A stretch of DNA of 64,000 nucleotides from Wenyingzhuangia sp. 2_MG-2023 (GCF_030548295.1 NZ_JAUOSB010000001.1:682001-746000), one strand, 5' to 3'; counted from the first letter of the stretch, positions 16,438 to 24,966 are shown. Numbers and translations are program-made. Notes: a model not told the origin generated them from the sequence alone.

Positions 16438-16947
16438 ATGAAAGCAAAACCATCATCATCTTCTTTAGCAATTACCACAGATATTATTTTACCTAGTGAT
16501 ACCAATGCTTTGCATGGATTGTTTGGAGGTGAATTGTTAGCGCGAGTAGATAGAATATGCTGTATTGCAGCACAAAGACATTCCAATCATATTTGTGTAA
16601 CTGTTGCCGTAAACAATGTTTCTTTTGCCAAAGTAATTCCTTTGGGAAGTATGATGACGATTGAAGCCAAGGTTACAAGAGCTTTTTCATCTTCTATGGA
16701 AGTGATTGCAGATGTTTTTCTAGAAGATAGAAATTCAGGAGAACGTACCAAAGTAAACGAAGCAATCTACACTTTTGTAGCTGTTGATCAGAAAGGGAAA
16801 CCGCAGTCTATTCCTGAAATTATAGCTGAAACAAATTTGGAAAAACAACGTTACGAAAGTGCTTTAAGACGTAGGCAGTTGAGTTTGGTTGTTGCCGGAA
16901 AAATGAAGCCTAAAGAGGCTACCGAATTAAAAGCATTGTTTTTATAA
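16438..16947 (+). CDS. Acyl-CoA thioesterase, hotdog fold (YciA/BFIT-like)
   Basis: Hydrolyses acyl-CoA to free fatty acid and CoA. The 169-residue protein carries the hotdog signature LPSDTNALHGLFGGELLARVD (from ~19), with the Asp/Asn and HG residues typical of the acyl-CoA hydrolase family, and VAVNNVSFAKVIPLG (~60). The C-terminal ~35 residues are an extra basic helix. Acyl specificity cannot be read from sequence. It is 42 bases after the SPOR gene and may be co-transcribed; a bidirectional terminator follows. Confidence 0.88.
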   Translation: MKAKPSSSSLAITTDIILPSDTNALHGLFGGELLARVDRICCIAAQRHSNHICVTVAVNNVSFAKVIPLGSMMTIEAKVTRAFSSSMEVIADVFLEDRNSGERTKVNEAIYTFVAVDQKGKPQSIPEIIAETNLEKQRYESALRRRQLSLVVAGKMKPKEATELKALFL

Positions 16948-16955
16948 AAAAAGAA

Positions 16956-16989
16956 ATGTCCAAAACTTGAATTTTCAAACTTTGGACAT
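16956..16989. terminator. Bidirectional terminator between thioesterase gene and ssb
   Basis: ATGTCCAAA (16956-16964) pairs with TTTGGACAT (16981-16989). An inner CTTGAA..TTCAA stem closes the loop, and A/T-rich tracts lie on both sides. It serves the two converging genes. Confidence 0.7.
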
Positions 16990-17009
16990 CATTTTCAGTT
17001 TGATGTTTT

Positions 17010-17345
17010 TTATTTTCCACCCAACATTAATAATTCATTTACAACAATTTTGGTAGTGTATCGTTTGTTACCTTCTTTGTCTTCCCAGCTATCGTTGGTT
17101 AGTTTTCCTTCAATGGCAATTTCACTTCCTTTGTCTAAATATTTTTCAGCAATTTCAGCATTTTTATTCCAACATACTACATTGTGCCATTGGGTATCTG
17201 TAACACGTTCACCTTCTTTGTTGTAATAAACTTCTTTGGTTGCCATAGAAAAGTTGGCTAATTTTTTATCTTTTCCAAATTCTTTTACAACAGGTGCTGC
17301 TCCTAAATGTCCGATTAACTGTACTTTGTTTCTTAAATTGTTCAT
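17010..17345 (-). CDS. ssb: Single-stranded DNA-binding protein, tail-less form
   Basis: OB-fold protein of 111 residues. It starts MNNLRNKVQLIGHLG and has WHNVVCWNKNAEIAEKYLDKGSEIAIEGKL (~53-82), the typical SSB core. It stops right after the core (NELLMLGGK), so it has no disordered linker and no acidic tip of the DDDIPF kind that recruits replication proteins. It may be a secondary SSB, with a full-length copy elsewhere. It is divergent from the zinc-finger gene at 17522 across 176 bases rich in GTTTG motifs. Confidence 0.92.
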   Translation of the reverse strand: MNNLRNKVQLIGHLGAAPVVKEFGKDKKLANFSMATKEVYYNKEGERVTDTQWHNVVCWNKNAEIAEKYLDKGSEIAIEGKLTNDSWEDKEGNKRYTTKIVVNELLMLGGK

Positions 17346-17411
17346 AACGTTAAATTTTTAAATGTTTATAAATTGTATTGTTGAGGTTCATCAACAGGGC
17401 AAAGATGCAAA

Positions 17412-17428
17412 CAGACTCAAGTTTTAAT
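17412..17428. repeat. Direct repeat, copy 1 of 2
   Basis: CAGACTCAAGTTTTAAT here and CAGGCTCAAGTTTTACT at 17840-17856 match at 15 of 17 positions. Both copies have the same orientation and flank the small zinc-finger gene. The rest of this 176-base gap holds several GTTTG repeats and the palindrome CGTTTGTAAACG (17470-17481). Confidence 0.45.
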
Positions 17429-17521
17429 CGGTTATTAATTGTTTGTTTGCGGATGTAACTGTTTGTAGTCGTTTGTAAACGTTTTTTTGCGTAACTTGAA
17501 AAGGAATAAAAAGTTAAGGCA

Positions 17522-17809
17522 ATGGAAGAAAAAAAATGTATAGAATGTGGTGAAAGAATTGTAGGTAGATCTGATAAAAAGTTTTGTAACGATTATTGTA
17601 GAAATGCGTACAATAACAAATTGGATGTGGGCGATAAAAATTTGGTAAGAAATACCAACAATGCGCTTAAGAAAAATTATAAAATTCTTTGTGAGTTGAA
17701 TACTACAGGAAAAACCAAAGTGTTAAAAAGCACATTGATTCAGAAAGGTTTTAGGTTTGATTTGTTTACATCAATTTACACAACAAAAACAGGTAATCAA
17801 TATTTTTAA
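17522..17809 (+). CDS. Small protein with CxxC...CxxxC zinc-finger-like N-terminus
   Basis: 95 residues. The N-terminal part has Cys6-x2-Cys9 and Cys22-x3-Cys26 (KKCIECGERI, KFCNDYCRNAYNN), a treble-clef or zinc-ribbon-like pattern. The remaining ~65 residues are basic, with no motif known to me. Such proteins are common in flavobacteria and not characterised. It is divergent from the tail-less ssb and framed by a direct repeat. A role in nucleic-acid binding is plausible only from the zinc pattern. Confidence 0.7.
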   Translation: MEEKKCIECGERIVGRSDKKFCNDYCRNAYNNKLDVGDKNLVRNTNNALKKNYKILCELNTTGKTKVLKSTLIQKGFRFDLFTSIYTTKTGNQYF

Positions 17810-17839
17810 TGTTACAACCAAGGATGTTTGCACTTGGAG

Positions 17840-17856
17840 CAGGCTCAAGTTTTACT
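17840..17856. repeat. Direct repeat, copy 2 of 2
   Basis: CAGGCTCAAGTTTTACT, 15 of 17 identical to 17412-17428. It lies 31 bases after the zinc-finger gene. Confidence 0.45.
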
Positions 17857-17953
17857 AGTTAAAAATTAAGAAGATTCAGACAATAATTTAAAGATAAAGT
17901 CTGTTTAAGATTGGTGTTTTTATAGCTTGGGTGTTATTAATTTGTTGATTCAA

Positions 17954-19312
17954 TTATTGAATGCTCTTGCAAATGGTTCCCAATAAGTTATCAAATAAAG
18001 GATAAAAACCAACACGTCCTAATTGGGTAACTCCAAATCTAACCACAACCAAATCTTTAGAGGGAATCACAAAAATACGTTGTCCTTGAAAACCATCAGC
18101 ATAAAAACAATCCTTAGGCACATTTGGCATGTAATTTTCCTGATTCAACCACCATTGACCACCATATTCTCCATGAGCACTTTTATTTGGTGTGCGTATA
18201 TAATTCACCCAGTTTTTACTTAAAATTTGTTCTTCGTTCCAAATTCCGTTATTTAAAAAAAGTTGTCCAAATTTAGCCCAGTCTCTGGTAGTTGCCCAAC
18301 TGTAAGAAGACGCTACGTAGTTTCCTTTGATATCCGTTTCAATAGTCATAGAATGCATCCCGATTTTATCAATAAAAGACTTGTACGGATAGTCTAAATA
18401 CTCTTGATGTGTATTGAATTGTTGTCGGAGCAAAGCAGCTAAAATATTGCTGGTGCCAGATGCATAGTTAAAAATAGTTTCTGCGGGTGCAATTTGTGGT
18501 TTGTCTATAGGTCTTAGTGTGCAATCTTCGTCTTCAAAAAGCATTTTGGTAACATCGCAAATTTTCTTGTAGTTTTCTTCCCATTCTAGTCCGCTTTCCA
18601 TTCTAAGCAAATGGCTTGTAGTTATGTTTTTTCGTGAATCTTGTTCCCATTCAGGAAAAGCGGTAATAGGAGCGTTGATGTCAAAATTGTTTTCTTTTTC
18701 CAAGACACCAAAGCAAGTAGTTAGTAAACTTTTGGTCATAGACCAACCTTGAAGTAAAGAATGCTTGTTAAAACCATCAGCATATTTTTCAGCAATTATT
18801 TGTCCTTTGTACAAGACTAAAATAGAACGAGTTTTTTTTATGCCATCAGGGTGATTTTCAATAAAACAATTATTGACAATACTATCTAATTTGTGATAAT
18901 CAATATTGTTGAACTTGGTGTGTTCTGGGGCTAAATTTCCATAGGGATATGTTCGGTTGATTGTTGTAAAATCCCGATGAGGAGCCAAATGATTTTTAGG
19001 TACAATAGTGTTTTTGTTTATTAAAGTTGCTCCCAATCCAGGTCTGTAAATGGCTTTTTTTTCAGACATGCCTAATACGTTAGAAGTTGCGATTTTTTGA
19101 AGAGAATCGACTTTAGTAGAAGCTATTTTGGTCAAGGGGCCATAATTATCTGTGTTGTTGGTATAAGCTACATCTCTATGGGCTAAGAAATAACTACTGG
19201 CCATGTTTTTAGCTGCAAACCCAGATATTAGTTTGAATTTAGGATAATTAAGAGCAAAGATTGCCAAAACAATAATAAATAAAGAAATTCCAATCATTTT
19301 AAGATATTTCAT
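17954..19312 (-). CDS. Serine hydrolase of the beta-lactamase class C fold
   Basis: 452 residues, anchored by an N-terminal hydrophobic helix (~6-24). The beta-lactamase-fold domain starts near residue 150. The nucleophile motif SxxK is visible in GWSMTKS, and YASGTSN provides the YxN-like tyrosine. HGEYGGQWW sits where the third motif (KTG or HxG) is expected. Such proteins are esterases, peptidases or of unknown specificity; actual beta-lactamase activity is not implied. It stands alone, divergent from sufS. Confidence 0.85.
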   Translation of the reverse strand: MKYLKMIGISLFIIVLAIFALNYPKFKLISGFAAKNMASSYFLAHRDVAYTNNTDNYGPLTKIASTKVDSLQKIATSNVLGMSEKKAIYRPGLGATLINKNTIVPKNHLAPHRDFTTINRTYPYGNLAPEHTKFNNIDYHKLDSIVNNCFIENHPDGIKKTRSILVLYKGQIIAEKYADGFNKHSLLQGWSMTKSLLTTCFGVLEKENNFDINAPITAFPEWEQDSRKNITTSHLLRMESGLEWEENYKKICDVTKMLFEDEDCTLRPIDKPQIAPAETIFNYASGTSNILAALLRQQFNTHQEYLDYPYKSFIDKIGMHSMTIETDIKGNYVASSYSWATTRDWAKFGQLFLNNGIWNEEQILSKNWVNYIRTPNKSAHGEYGGQWWLNQENYMPNVPKDCFYADGFQGQRIFVIPSKDLVVVRFGVTQLGRVGFYPLFDNLLGTICKSIQ

Positions 19313-19404
19313 TCTTGAAAACTTTTACAACAAGTTACTAATTTTTAAGAAGCAATCATAGCAAAAGAGTTGAGAGAGGTTTTTATCTTCTGCACTTAAA
19401 GAAG

Positions 19405-19412
19405 TACCTTTG
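19405..19412 (+). promoter_or_regulatory. -7 promoter box for sufS
   Basis: TACCTTTG matches TAnnTTTG, 18 bases ahead of the ATG. It overlaps the small palindrome CTTTGTAACAAAG (19408-19420), whose meaning is unknown. Confidence 0.5.
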
Positions 19413-19430
19413 TAACAAAGATTTGAATTC

Positions 19431-20645
19431 ATGATACATATAGATAAAGTAAGAGCTGATTTTCCTATTTTAAGTCAACAAGTGAATGGTAAACCCTTGG
19501 TTTATTTTGACAATGGAGCTACAAGTCAAAAGCCACAGGTGGTGATTGATGCAATTACCAATTACTATTCTACTATCAATTCAAACGTGCATAGAGGTGT
19601 ACATACGTTGAGTCAATTGGCAACAGATGCTTTTGAAGAAACTAGACGTAAATTGAAAGCTCATTTCAATCCTAAGTTTGAACACGAACTAATTTTTACC
19701 AAAGGAACTACGGAGGGAATTAATTTGGTTGCTACAACATTAACTTCTTTGATAAAAGCTACCGATGAGATTATTGTTTCTGCTTTAGAACACCATTCTA
19801 ACATTGTGCCTTGGCAATTGTTGTGTGAGAGAACAGGAGCTACTTTAAAAGTAATTCCTATGAATGACGAGGGAGAATTGAAAATGGATGTTTATGAGAG
19901 TTTGTTAACTGAAAACACAAAAATAGTAGCAGTCAATCATATTTCAAATGCTCTTGGAACGGTAAATCCTATAGCAGAAATTATAGAAAAAGCACACAAA
20001 TTTTGTGCTTGGGTATTGATAGATGGAGCACAATCTTGTCCGCATATGAGTATCGATTTGCAAGCTATGGATTGTGACTTTTTTACGTGTTCTGCTCATA
20101 AAATGTTAGGACCTACAGGAATTGGATTTTTGTACGGAAAAGAAGCAATTTTAAATCAACTACCTCCTTATCACGGAGGAGGAGAAATGATCAAAGACTG
20201 TACGTTTGAAAAAACAACTTATGCAGAATTGCCACACAAATTTGAAGCAGGAACTCCAAACATTGCAGATGTTATTGCTTTTGGAACTGCTTTGGACTAT
20301 ATCAATACGATTGGTTTAGAGCATATAGAAGCATATGAACATGAGTTGTTGGTTTATGGTACGGAAGAATTGTTGAAAATACCAGGCTTAAAAATATACG
20401 GAACAGCTAAAAATAAGGCAAGTGTTATTTCTTTTAATATTGGAGATATTCACCCATTTGATATAGGTACTATTGTTGACAAATTAGGAATTGCGGTAAG
20501 AACAGGACATCATTGTACACAACCTATTATGGCACGATTTGATATTCCAGGTACGGTTAGAGCATCTTTTGCTTTTTACAACACCAAACAAGAAATAGAT
20601 GCGTTGGTAAGTGCATTGCAAAAAGCAGTGATGATGTTGTCATAA
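19431..20645 (+). CDS. sufS: Cysteine desulfurase SufS
   Basis: PLP enzyme that takes sulfur from cysteine for iron-sulfur cluster assembly. The 404-residue protein is of type II. It starts with DFPILSQQVNGKPLVYFDNGATSQKP-like sequence, has EHHSNIVPW (~121), the PLP-lysine motif SAHKMLGPTGIGFLYG (~222) and the active cysteine in RTGHHCTQP (~362). The sufBCD and sufE genes usually found with it are not adjacent here. The DUF1569 and MTHFR-like genes follow on the same strand after 35 and 45 bases. Confidence 0.93.
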   Translation: MIHIDKVRADFPILSQQVNGKPLVYFDNGATSQKPQVVIDAITNYYSTINSNVHRGVHTLSQLATDAFEETRRKLKAHFNPKFEHELIFTKGTTEGINLVATTLTSLIKATDEIIVSALEHHSNIVPWQLLCERTGATLKVIPMNDEGELKMDVYESLLTENTKIVAVNHISNALGTVNPIAEIIEKAHKFCAWVLIDGAQSCPHMSIDLQAMDCDFFTCSAHKMLGPTGIGFLYGKEAILNQLPPYHGGGEMIKDCTFEKTTYAELPHKFEAGTPNIADVIAFGTALDYINTIGLEHIEAYEHELLVYGTEELLKIPGLKIYGTAKNKASVISFNIGDIHPFDIGTIVDKLGIAVRTGHHCTQPIMARFDIPGTVRASFAFYNTKQEIDALVSALQKAVMMLS

Positions 20646-20680
20646 AGTTTATATTTACAATCTAAAAAATAAATTTTTGT

Positions 20681-21139
20681 ATGTCATATCCAAGTATTTT
20701 TAAAGTAGCTACTTTGGCTGAAAACAAAAAACGCTTAGACAAGTTGACACCAGAGTCAAAACCTTTATGGGGTAAAATGAGCTCTGCTCAAATGTTAGCG
20801 CATTTGAATTTAACATATGATACATCAAGAGGGAAAGTTAGAATAGAATTGCACCCATTTATGCATGTTTTTTTAAAAACATTTTTAAAGAAAACACTTG
20901 TAGGAGATAAGCCTTATCCTAAAAATGCCAAAACAAATCCTTATTATATGGTTCAAGAGCATAAAGATTTTGAAGAAGAAAAATCACTTCTTTTACAAAA
21001 CATGCAGTGGGTTTTTGAAAAAGGAGAAAGTTATTTTGAAGGAAGATTGACCGTTTCTTTTGGAAATTTAACAGCCAAAGAGTGGAGTAATTTATTTCAA
21101 AAACATTTAGATCACCATTTCAATCAATTTGGTGTTTGA
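20681..21139 (+). CDS. DUF1569 protein, DinB/YfiT-like
   Basis: 152 residues with the pattern of DUF1569, a four-helix DinB-like fold: WGKMSSAQMLAHLNLTYD (~31-48) and a C-terminal HLDHHFNQFGV. The histidines (in AHL and HLDHH) resemble the metal site of DinB-like thiol-dependent enzymes. Substrate unknown. It lies between sufS and the MTHFR-like gene; if these form one transcript, a redox or thiol link is possible but unproven. Confidence 0.8.
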   Translation: MSYPSIFKVATLAENKKRLDKLTPESKPLWGKMSSAQMLAHLNLTYDTSRGKVRIELHPFMHVFLKTFLKKTLVGDKPYPKNAKTNPYYMVQEHKDFEEEKSLLLQNMQWVFEKGESYFEGRLTVSFGNLTAKEWSNLFQKHLDHHFNQFGV

Positions 21140-21184
21140 TATTTAAAATTAGAGATCGATAACTAGGTCTTGTTGCTACTAGAT

Positions 21185-22111
21185 ATGAAGTCAAAAGAAT
21201 TAAAAGATAAGATAGAAAAGAAAGAAGGTGGGTATGTTTTTTATGGATTAACACCTCCAAAAACGTCTACCGATAAAGATAAAATTCAGGGAATTGCGCA
21301 AAGACAAATGGATCGTTTGCAAGGTTTGGATATTGATGGTTTGGTATTGTATGATATTCAAGATGAGTCTTCTAGAAATAACAATCCAAGGCCTTTTCCT
21401 TTTATGTCTACCTGGGCACCTGATGCGTATGCCAATACTTATTTACAAGACTTAGATGTTCCTAAAATTATATATAAAAGTGTAGGGAAATTTACAGAAG
21501 AGTCTTTAAAAACTTGGTTAATAGATAACGAAAAAAGTATTGATTTAACGGTGTTTGTAGGGGCTCCATCTAAAGAACAACAGGTAAACCTGTCTTTACA
21601 AGATGCCTATAGAATTAAAAAAGAATCTGCTACGACCATTAAAATGGGTGGCGTTACCATTCCAGAACGTCATTTTGTAAAAGGAGATGAACATATTAGG
21701 TTGACTAATAAAATAGCAAACGGATGTTCTTTCTTTATTTCTCAGTGTGTTTATAATTTAGACAATGCAAAAGATATGTTGTCTGATTATTACTTTTATA
21801 CGCAAGAAAAAGGAATTAAACCTATGCCTATTATTTTTACACTTACACCTATTGGTTCTTTAAAAACATTGGAGTTTACCAAGTGGTTGGGAATTGATAT
21901 TCAGCGTTGGTTAGAAAATGAGTTAAAGGTTTCTCCAGATATTCTAAATGCATCTATTGGTATTTGTAAATACATTGCCAATGATTTGATTGGTTTTGCT
22001 AAAGAAAAAAACATGCCTATTGGCTTTAACATAGAGTCTGTTGCTATTCGTAAAGCAGAGATTGATGCTTCTATAGAGTTGGTAAAAACTATAAAAGATA
22101 TGATGAAATAA
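21185..22111 (+). CDS. Methylenetetrahydrofolate reductase-like protein
   Basis: 308 residues forming the TIM-barrel type of the MTHFR/FAD-linked oxidoreductase superfamily. Seen: YGLTPPKTS near the N-terminus, QRQMDRLQGLDIDGLVLYDIQDE (~42-64), GGVTIPERH (~155) and FFISQCVYN (~183). It is diverged from classical MetF and may be a non-canonical reductase; I cannot say it acts in methionine synthesis. The ATG at 21185 is preferred to the TTG at 21170, which would add a five-residue leader. A strong terminator follows. Confidence 0.75.
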   Translation: MKSKELKDKIEKKEGGYVFYGLTPPKTSTDKDKIQGIAQRQMDRLQGLDIDGLVLYDIQDESSRNNNPRPFPFMSTWAPDAYANTYLQDLDVPKIIYKSVGKFTEESLKTWLIDNEKSIDLTVFVGAPSKEQQVNLSLQDAYRIKKESATTIKMGGVTIPERHFVKGDEHIRLTNKIANGCSFFISQCVYNLDNAKDMLSDYYFYTQEKGIKPMPIIFTLTPIGSLKTLEFTKWLGIDIQRWLENELKVSPDILNASIGICKYIANDLIGFAKEKNMPIGFNIESVAIRKAEIDASIELVKTIKDMMK

Positions 22112-22131
22112 TTTACTTGATTTTTAAAATT

Positions 22132-22178
22132 CACAAAACACCCTCAAAATGTTACAAACAGTTTGAGGGTGTTTTGTG
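22132..22178. terminator. Strong hairpin terminator after the MTHFR-like gene
   Basis: CACAAAACACCCTCAAA (22132-22148) and TTTGAGGGTGTTTTGTG (22162-22178) form a perfect 17-base-pair stem around a 13-base loop. No long T tract follows, but A-rich DNA does. Confidence 0.7.
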
Positions 22179-22217
22179 TAAAAAGAGTAATTTTAGTAAG
22201 AAGAAAAACACATTAAT

Positions 22218-22802
22218 TTGGAATATCATCAACTAAAAAAACACATTTTAAAACACATTCAAATTACAGATGAAGAATTTAAACTGTATCAGAAATATTT
22301 TAAAATTCAGCAAGTTGATAAAAGGCAATTCCTTTTAAAACAGGGAGAGTATTGTTTGTTTGAGGCTTTTGTTTGTAAAGGTTGCTTTAGGGTTTTTACT
22401 ACGGATGAAGACGGTAAAGAACATACGGTTTATTTTGCTTTAGAAGATTGGTGGATTGTTGATTTAGATAGTCTTGTTAACAAAGTAACTTCTAAGTTAT
22501 CTATACAGGCATTAGAGTCTAGTGAAGTTTTAATAATTCATAAAAGTGATAAAGAAAAGTTATACAAAGAGTCTCCTAAGGCAGAACAGCTTTTTAGAAA
22601 AATGTCTCAAAAAGCAATCATCTCTTTTCAACGTAGAATCGTTAGAAATTTAAGTTTAAAGGCAGAAGAAAGGTATTTAGACTTTCTAGATAATTACTCC
22701 AACATAGTACCAAGAATTACCAATATTCAACTTGCATCTTACCTTGGTATTTCACACGAATTGGTTAGTAAATTCAGGAAAAATGCAATTAAAAAAAAAT
22801 AA
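22218..22802 (+). CDS. Crp/Fnr-family transcriptional regulator
   Basis: 194 residues. The N-terminal cyclic-nucleotide-binding-like domain (~20-115) includes KQGEYCLFEAFVCKGCFRVF and IQALESSEVLII. The C-terminal helix-turn-helix is NIQLASYLGISHELVSKFRK (~170-189). The key glycine/arginine residues for cAMP binding are not obvious, and no Fnr-type iron-sulfur cysteine set is seen, so the signal is unknown. The TTG at 22218 is the apparent start. A TTGA-N6-TCAA palindrome in the gap to the next gene is a likely target. Confidence 0.85.
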   Translation: MEYHQLKKHILKHIQITDEEFKLYQKYFKIQQVDKRQFLLKQGEYCLFEAFVCKGCFRVFTTDEDGKEHTVYFALEDWWIVDLDSLVNKVTSKLSIQALESSEVLIIHKSDKEKLYKESPKAEQLFRKMSQKAIISFQRRIVRNLSLKAEERYLDFLDNYSNIVPRITNIQLASYLGISHELVSKFRKNAIKKK

Positions 22803-22815
22803 AACAAAGGTGTTT

Positions 22816-22831
22816 ATTGAAATATTTCAAT
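22816..22831. promoter_or_regulatory. Perfect palindrome, likely Crp/Fnr-type operator
   Basis: ATTGAAATATTTCAAT is a perfect 16-base palindrome that contains TTGA-N6-TCAA, the half-site arrangement recognised by Fnr-type regulators. It lies between a Crp/Fnr gene and the NAD(P)-binding gene. Its centre is about 43 bases before the predicted transcription start set by the -7 box at 22853, a position typical of class II activation. Confidence 0.55.
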
Positions 22832-22852
22832 GTTTTTAAAAAGGGATAGGTA

Positions 22853-22860
22853 TAATTTTG
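22853..22860 (+). promoter_or_regulatory. -7 promoter box
   Basis: TAATTTTG matches TAnnTTTG, 32 bases ahead of the ATG at 22893 and 21 bases after the Crp/Fnr-type palindrome. Confidence 0.5.
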
Positions 22861-22892
22861 ACTTAGAATAATAAATCAAAATAGATATACTT

Positions 22893-23525
22893 ATGAAAAT
22901 TACAATTGTAGGAGCAGGAGGAAACATTGGACAAAGAATTGTAAAAGAAGCTGCTAGCAGAAATTACAGTTTAAAATTAATAACCTCTAAATCAAAAGAC
23001 TTTTTTGGAACAGAAAATGCAGAATTACAAGCTGTAGATATTTTTAACACAGATGCTCTGGCAGAAAGTTTTAAAGGTAGTGATGTTGTAATTAGTGCAT
23101 ATGCACCTCCTCATTCAGATACATCAAAATTAATGGAAGCTTCTAAAAGTTTGGTTGCAGCTGCTAAAAAAGCAAATGTCCGTTTAATTGCTGTAGGTGG
23201 TGCAGGAAGTTTAAAAGTTAGTGAGACTTTACAATTGGTAGATGCACCTAATTTTCCAGAAGAGTATAAACCAGTTGCCTTAGCACATAGAGGTGTTTTA
23301 GAACAAATTTATAATAAAGAAAGAGAATTAAATTGGACGAATGTTTCTCCGTCTGCCTATATTTTTGAAGGAGAAAGAACTAATAATTTTAAAATTGGAG
23401 AAGATAATTTAATTGTAAATGATAAAGGAGAAAGTTCTATTTCTATGGAAGATTTTGCTGTTGGAATTATAAATGAGGTAGAAGAAGCTAAATTCAGTAA
23501 AAAAAGATTTACAATTGGATATTAA
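22893..23525 (+). CDS. NAD(P)H-binding atypical SDR (NmrA/YwnB-like)
   Basis: 210-residue Rossmann-fold protein. The nucleotide-binding motif is VGAGGNIGQRIV (~5-16), followed by VGGAGSL (~108) and NVSPSAYIFEGERT (~150). It has no classical catalytic YxxxK, as expected of the NAD(P)-binding YwnB/NmrA-like group. These act as redox sensors or small-molecule reductases; the substrate is unknown. It is probably regulated by the Crp/Fnr protein just upstream, through the palindrome at 22816-22831. Confidence 0.8.
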   Translation: MKITIVGAGGNIGQRIVKEAASRNYSLKLITSKSKDFFGTENAELQAVDIFNTDALAESFKGSDVVISAYAPPHSDTSKLMEASKSLVAAAKKANVRLIAVGGAGSLKVSETLQLVDAPNFPEEYKPVALAHRGVLEQIYNKERELNWTNVSPSAYIFEGERTNNFKIGEDNLIVNDKGESSISMEDFAVGIINEVEEAKFSKKRFTIGY

Positions 23526-23545
23526 GTAACGGATTTCTCAAAAGT

Positions 23546-23577
23546 AAAAAACCATCCTTAATTAAGGATGGTTTTTT
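23546..23577. terminator. Bidirectional terminator
   Basis: AAAAAACCATCCTT-AATT-AAGGATGGTTTTTT is a perfect palindrome with an A tract on one side and a T tract on the other. It lies between the converging SDR and asd genes. Confidence 0.9.
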
Positions 23578-23600
23578 TATGATATTAAATCAAATTAGAA

Positions 23601-24599
23601 TTAAGCAGGTAATAACCCTTTTTCTAATAAATATTCAGCAATTTGTACTGTGTTTGTAGCTGCACCTTTACGTAAGTTATCAGCAACAATCCACATGTTT
23701 AATGTGTTTGGTAAAGACTCATCTCTACGGATACGTCCTACAAAAACTTCATCTTTATCGTGAGCTAAAGCTGGCATAGGATAAATATTGTTAGCCAAAT
23801 CATCTTGTACAATAACTCCAGGAGTTGCTTCTAAAATAGCACGAACCTCAGCCAAGTCAAAATCGTTAGCAAACTCTACGTTTACTGCTTCTGAGTGACC
23901 ACCAGCAGTAGGAATTCGAACAGCTGTTGCTGTAACAGCAAAAGAATCATCACCTAAAATTTTCTTAGGTTCTTTAACTAATTTCATTTCTTCTTTGGTG
24001 TATCCGTTTTCCATAAAAACATCACAATGAGGAATTGCATTACGGTTAATAGGATAGTTGTAAGCCATTTCTCCATCCGTAATTCCGTTTTGCTCATTTT
24101 CTAATTGTCTAACTGCTGCTACTCCCGTTCCAGAAACAGATTGGTAGGTAGAAATAATCAAACGTTTCATTTGGTATTTTTTATGCAATGGAGCTAAAGC
24201 CATTACCAACTGAATGGTAGAACAGTTTGGGTTGGCAATAATTTTATCTTCAGCAGTTAATACATCACCGTTAATTTCTGGTACTACTAATTTTTTAGTA
24301 GGATCCATTCTCCATGCTGATGAGTTATCTACAACAGTAGTTCCAGCGGCTGCAAATTTTGGAGCCCACTCTAAAGAAGTATCACCACCTGCAGAAAATA
24401 AAGCAACATCTGCATTCATTTTAACCGCATCTTCTAAAGTTACTACTGTATAGTTTTTACCTTTGTATTCTAATTGTTTACCTGCAGAACGAGCCGATGC
24501 AACAGGGATTAATTCTGTTACAGGAAAATTTCTTTCTGCCAATACTTTTAACATTACCGTTCCTACCATTCCGGTAGCTCCTACTACTGCTACTTTCAT
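23601..24599 (-). CDS. asd: Aspartate-semialdehyde dehydrogenase
   Basis: Converts beta-aspartyl phosphate to aspartate semialdehyde, on the route to lysine/diaminopimelate, threonine and methionine. The 332-residue protein has VAVVGATGMVGTVML (~3-17), the active cysteine Cys126 in NPNCSTIQ, and RIPTAGGHSEAVN (~237) with a conserved His. It stands alone on the minus strand and faces away from the sdh operon. Confidence 0.96.
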   Translation of the reverse strand: MKVAVVGATGMVGTVMLKVLAERNFPVTELIPVASARSAGKQLEYKGKNYTVVTLEDAVKMNADVALFSAGGDTSLEWAPKFAAAGTTVVDNSSAWRMDPTKKLVVPEINGDVLTAEDKIIANPNCSTIQLVMALAPLHKKYQMKRLIISTYQSVSGTGVAAVRQLENEQNGITDGEMAYNYPINRNAIPHCDVFMENGYTKEEMKLVKEPKKILGDDSFAVTATAVRIPTAGGHSEAVNVEFANDFDLAEVRAILEATPGVIVQDDLANNIYPMPALAHDKDEVFVGRIRRDESLPNTLNMWIVADNLRKGAATNTVQIAEYLLEKGLLPA

Positions 24600-24966
24600 A
24601 CTTATATTGTTTTAGTTTCTAGTTGTTCAAAAATTGAGAATGCAAATATGCTAAAAATGTAGACTGTAAAATACTACCAACGTTAAAAACTACACGATTT
24701 GTTGAAAATTCATCTAATTTGGTGATTTTTAAAAATATTTAAACCGATTGATTGTTTAACTTATTGGTCAATAGCGCTTTGAATTGTGTTTTTGATTAAG
24801 AGATGTGGGCAATTTAAAGTCGATGAATAGTGAAGAATAAGTTCGGTAAGCTGTTGAATTTTTTAATCAAAATTGCATATTTGATAATTCTTTAAATTTT
24901 AGCTTGTAATCTATCTAAATAAAGGTGGAATATGAGGATTATCATACAATAATCATTCAAATGCAT

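Noticed and set aside
17346-17521. GTTTG repeats and the palindrome CGTTTGTAAACG as possible origin iterons
   Set aside because: The repeats are irregular in spacing and there is no initiator gene nearby; AT-rich gaps produce such patterns easily.
17954-19312. True antibiotic-hydrolysing beta-lactamase
   Set aside because: Only the fold and SxxK are seen. The third motif is atypical and the protein is membrane-anchored, so a resistance role is not supported.
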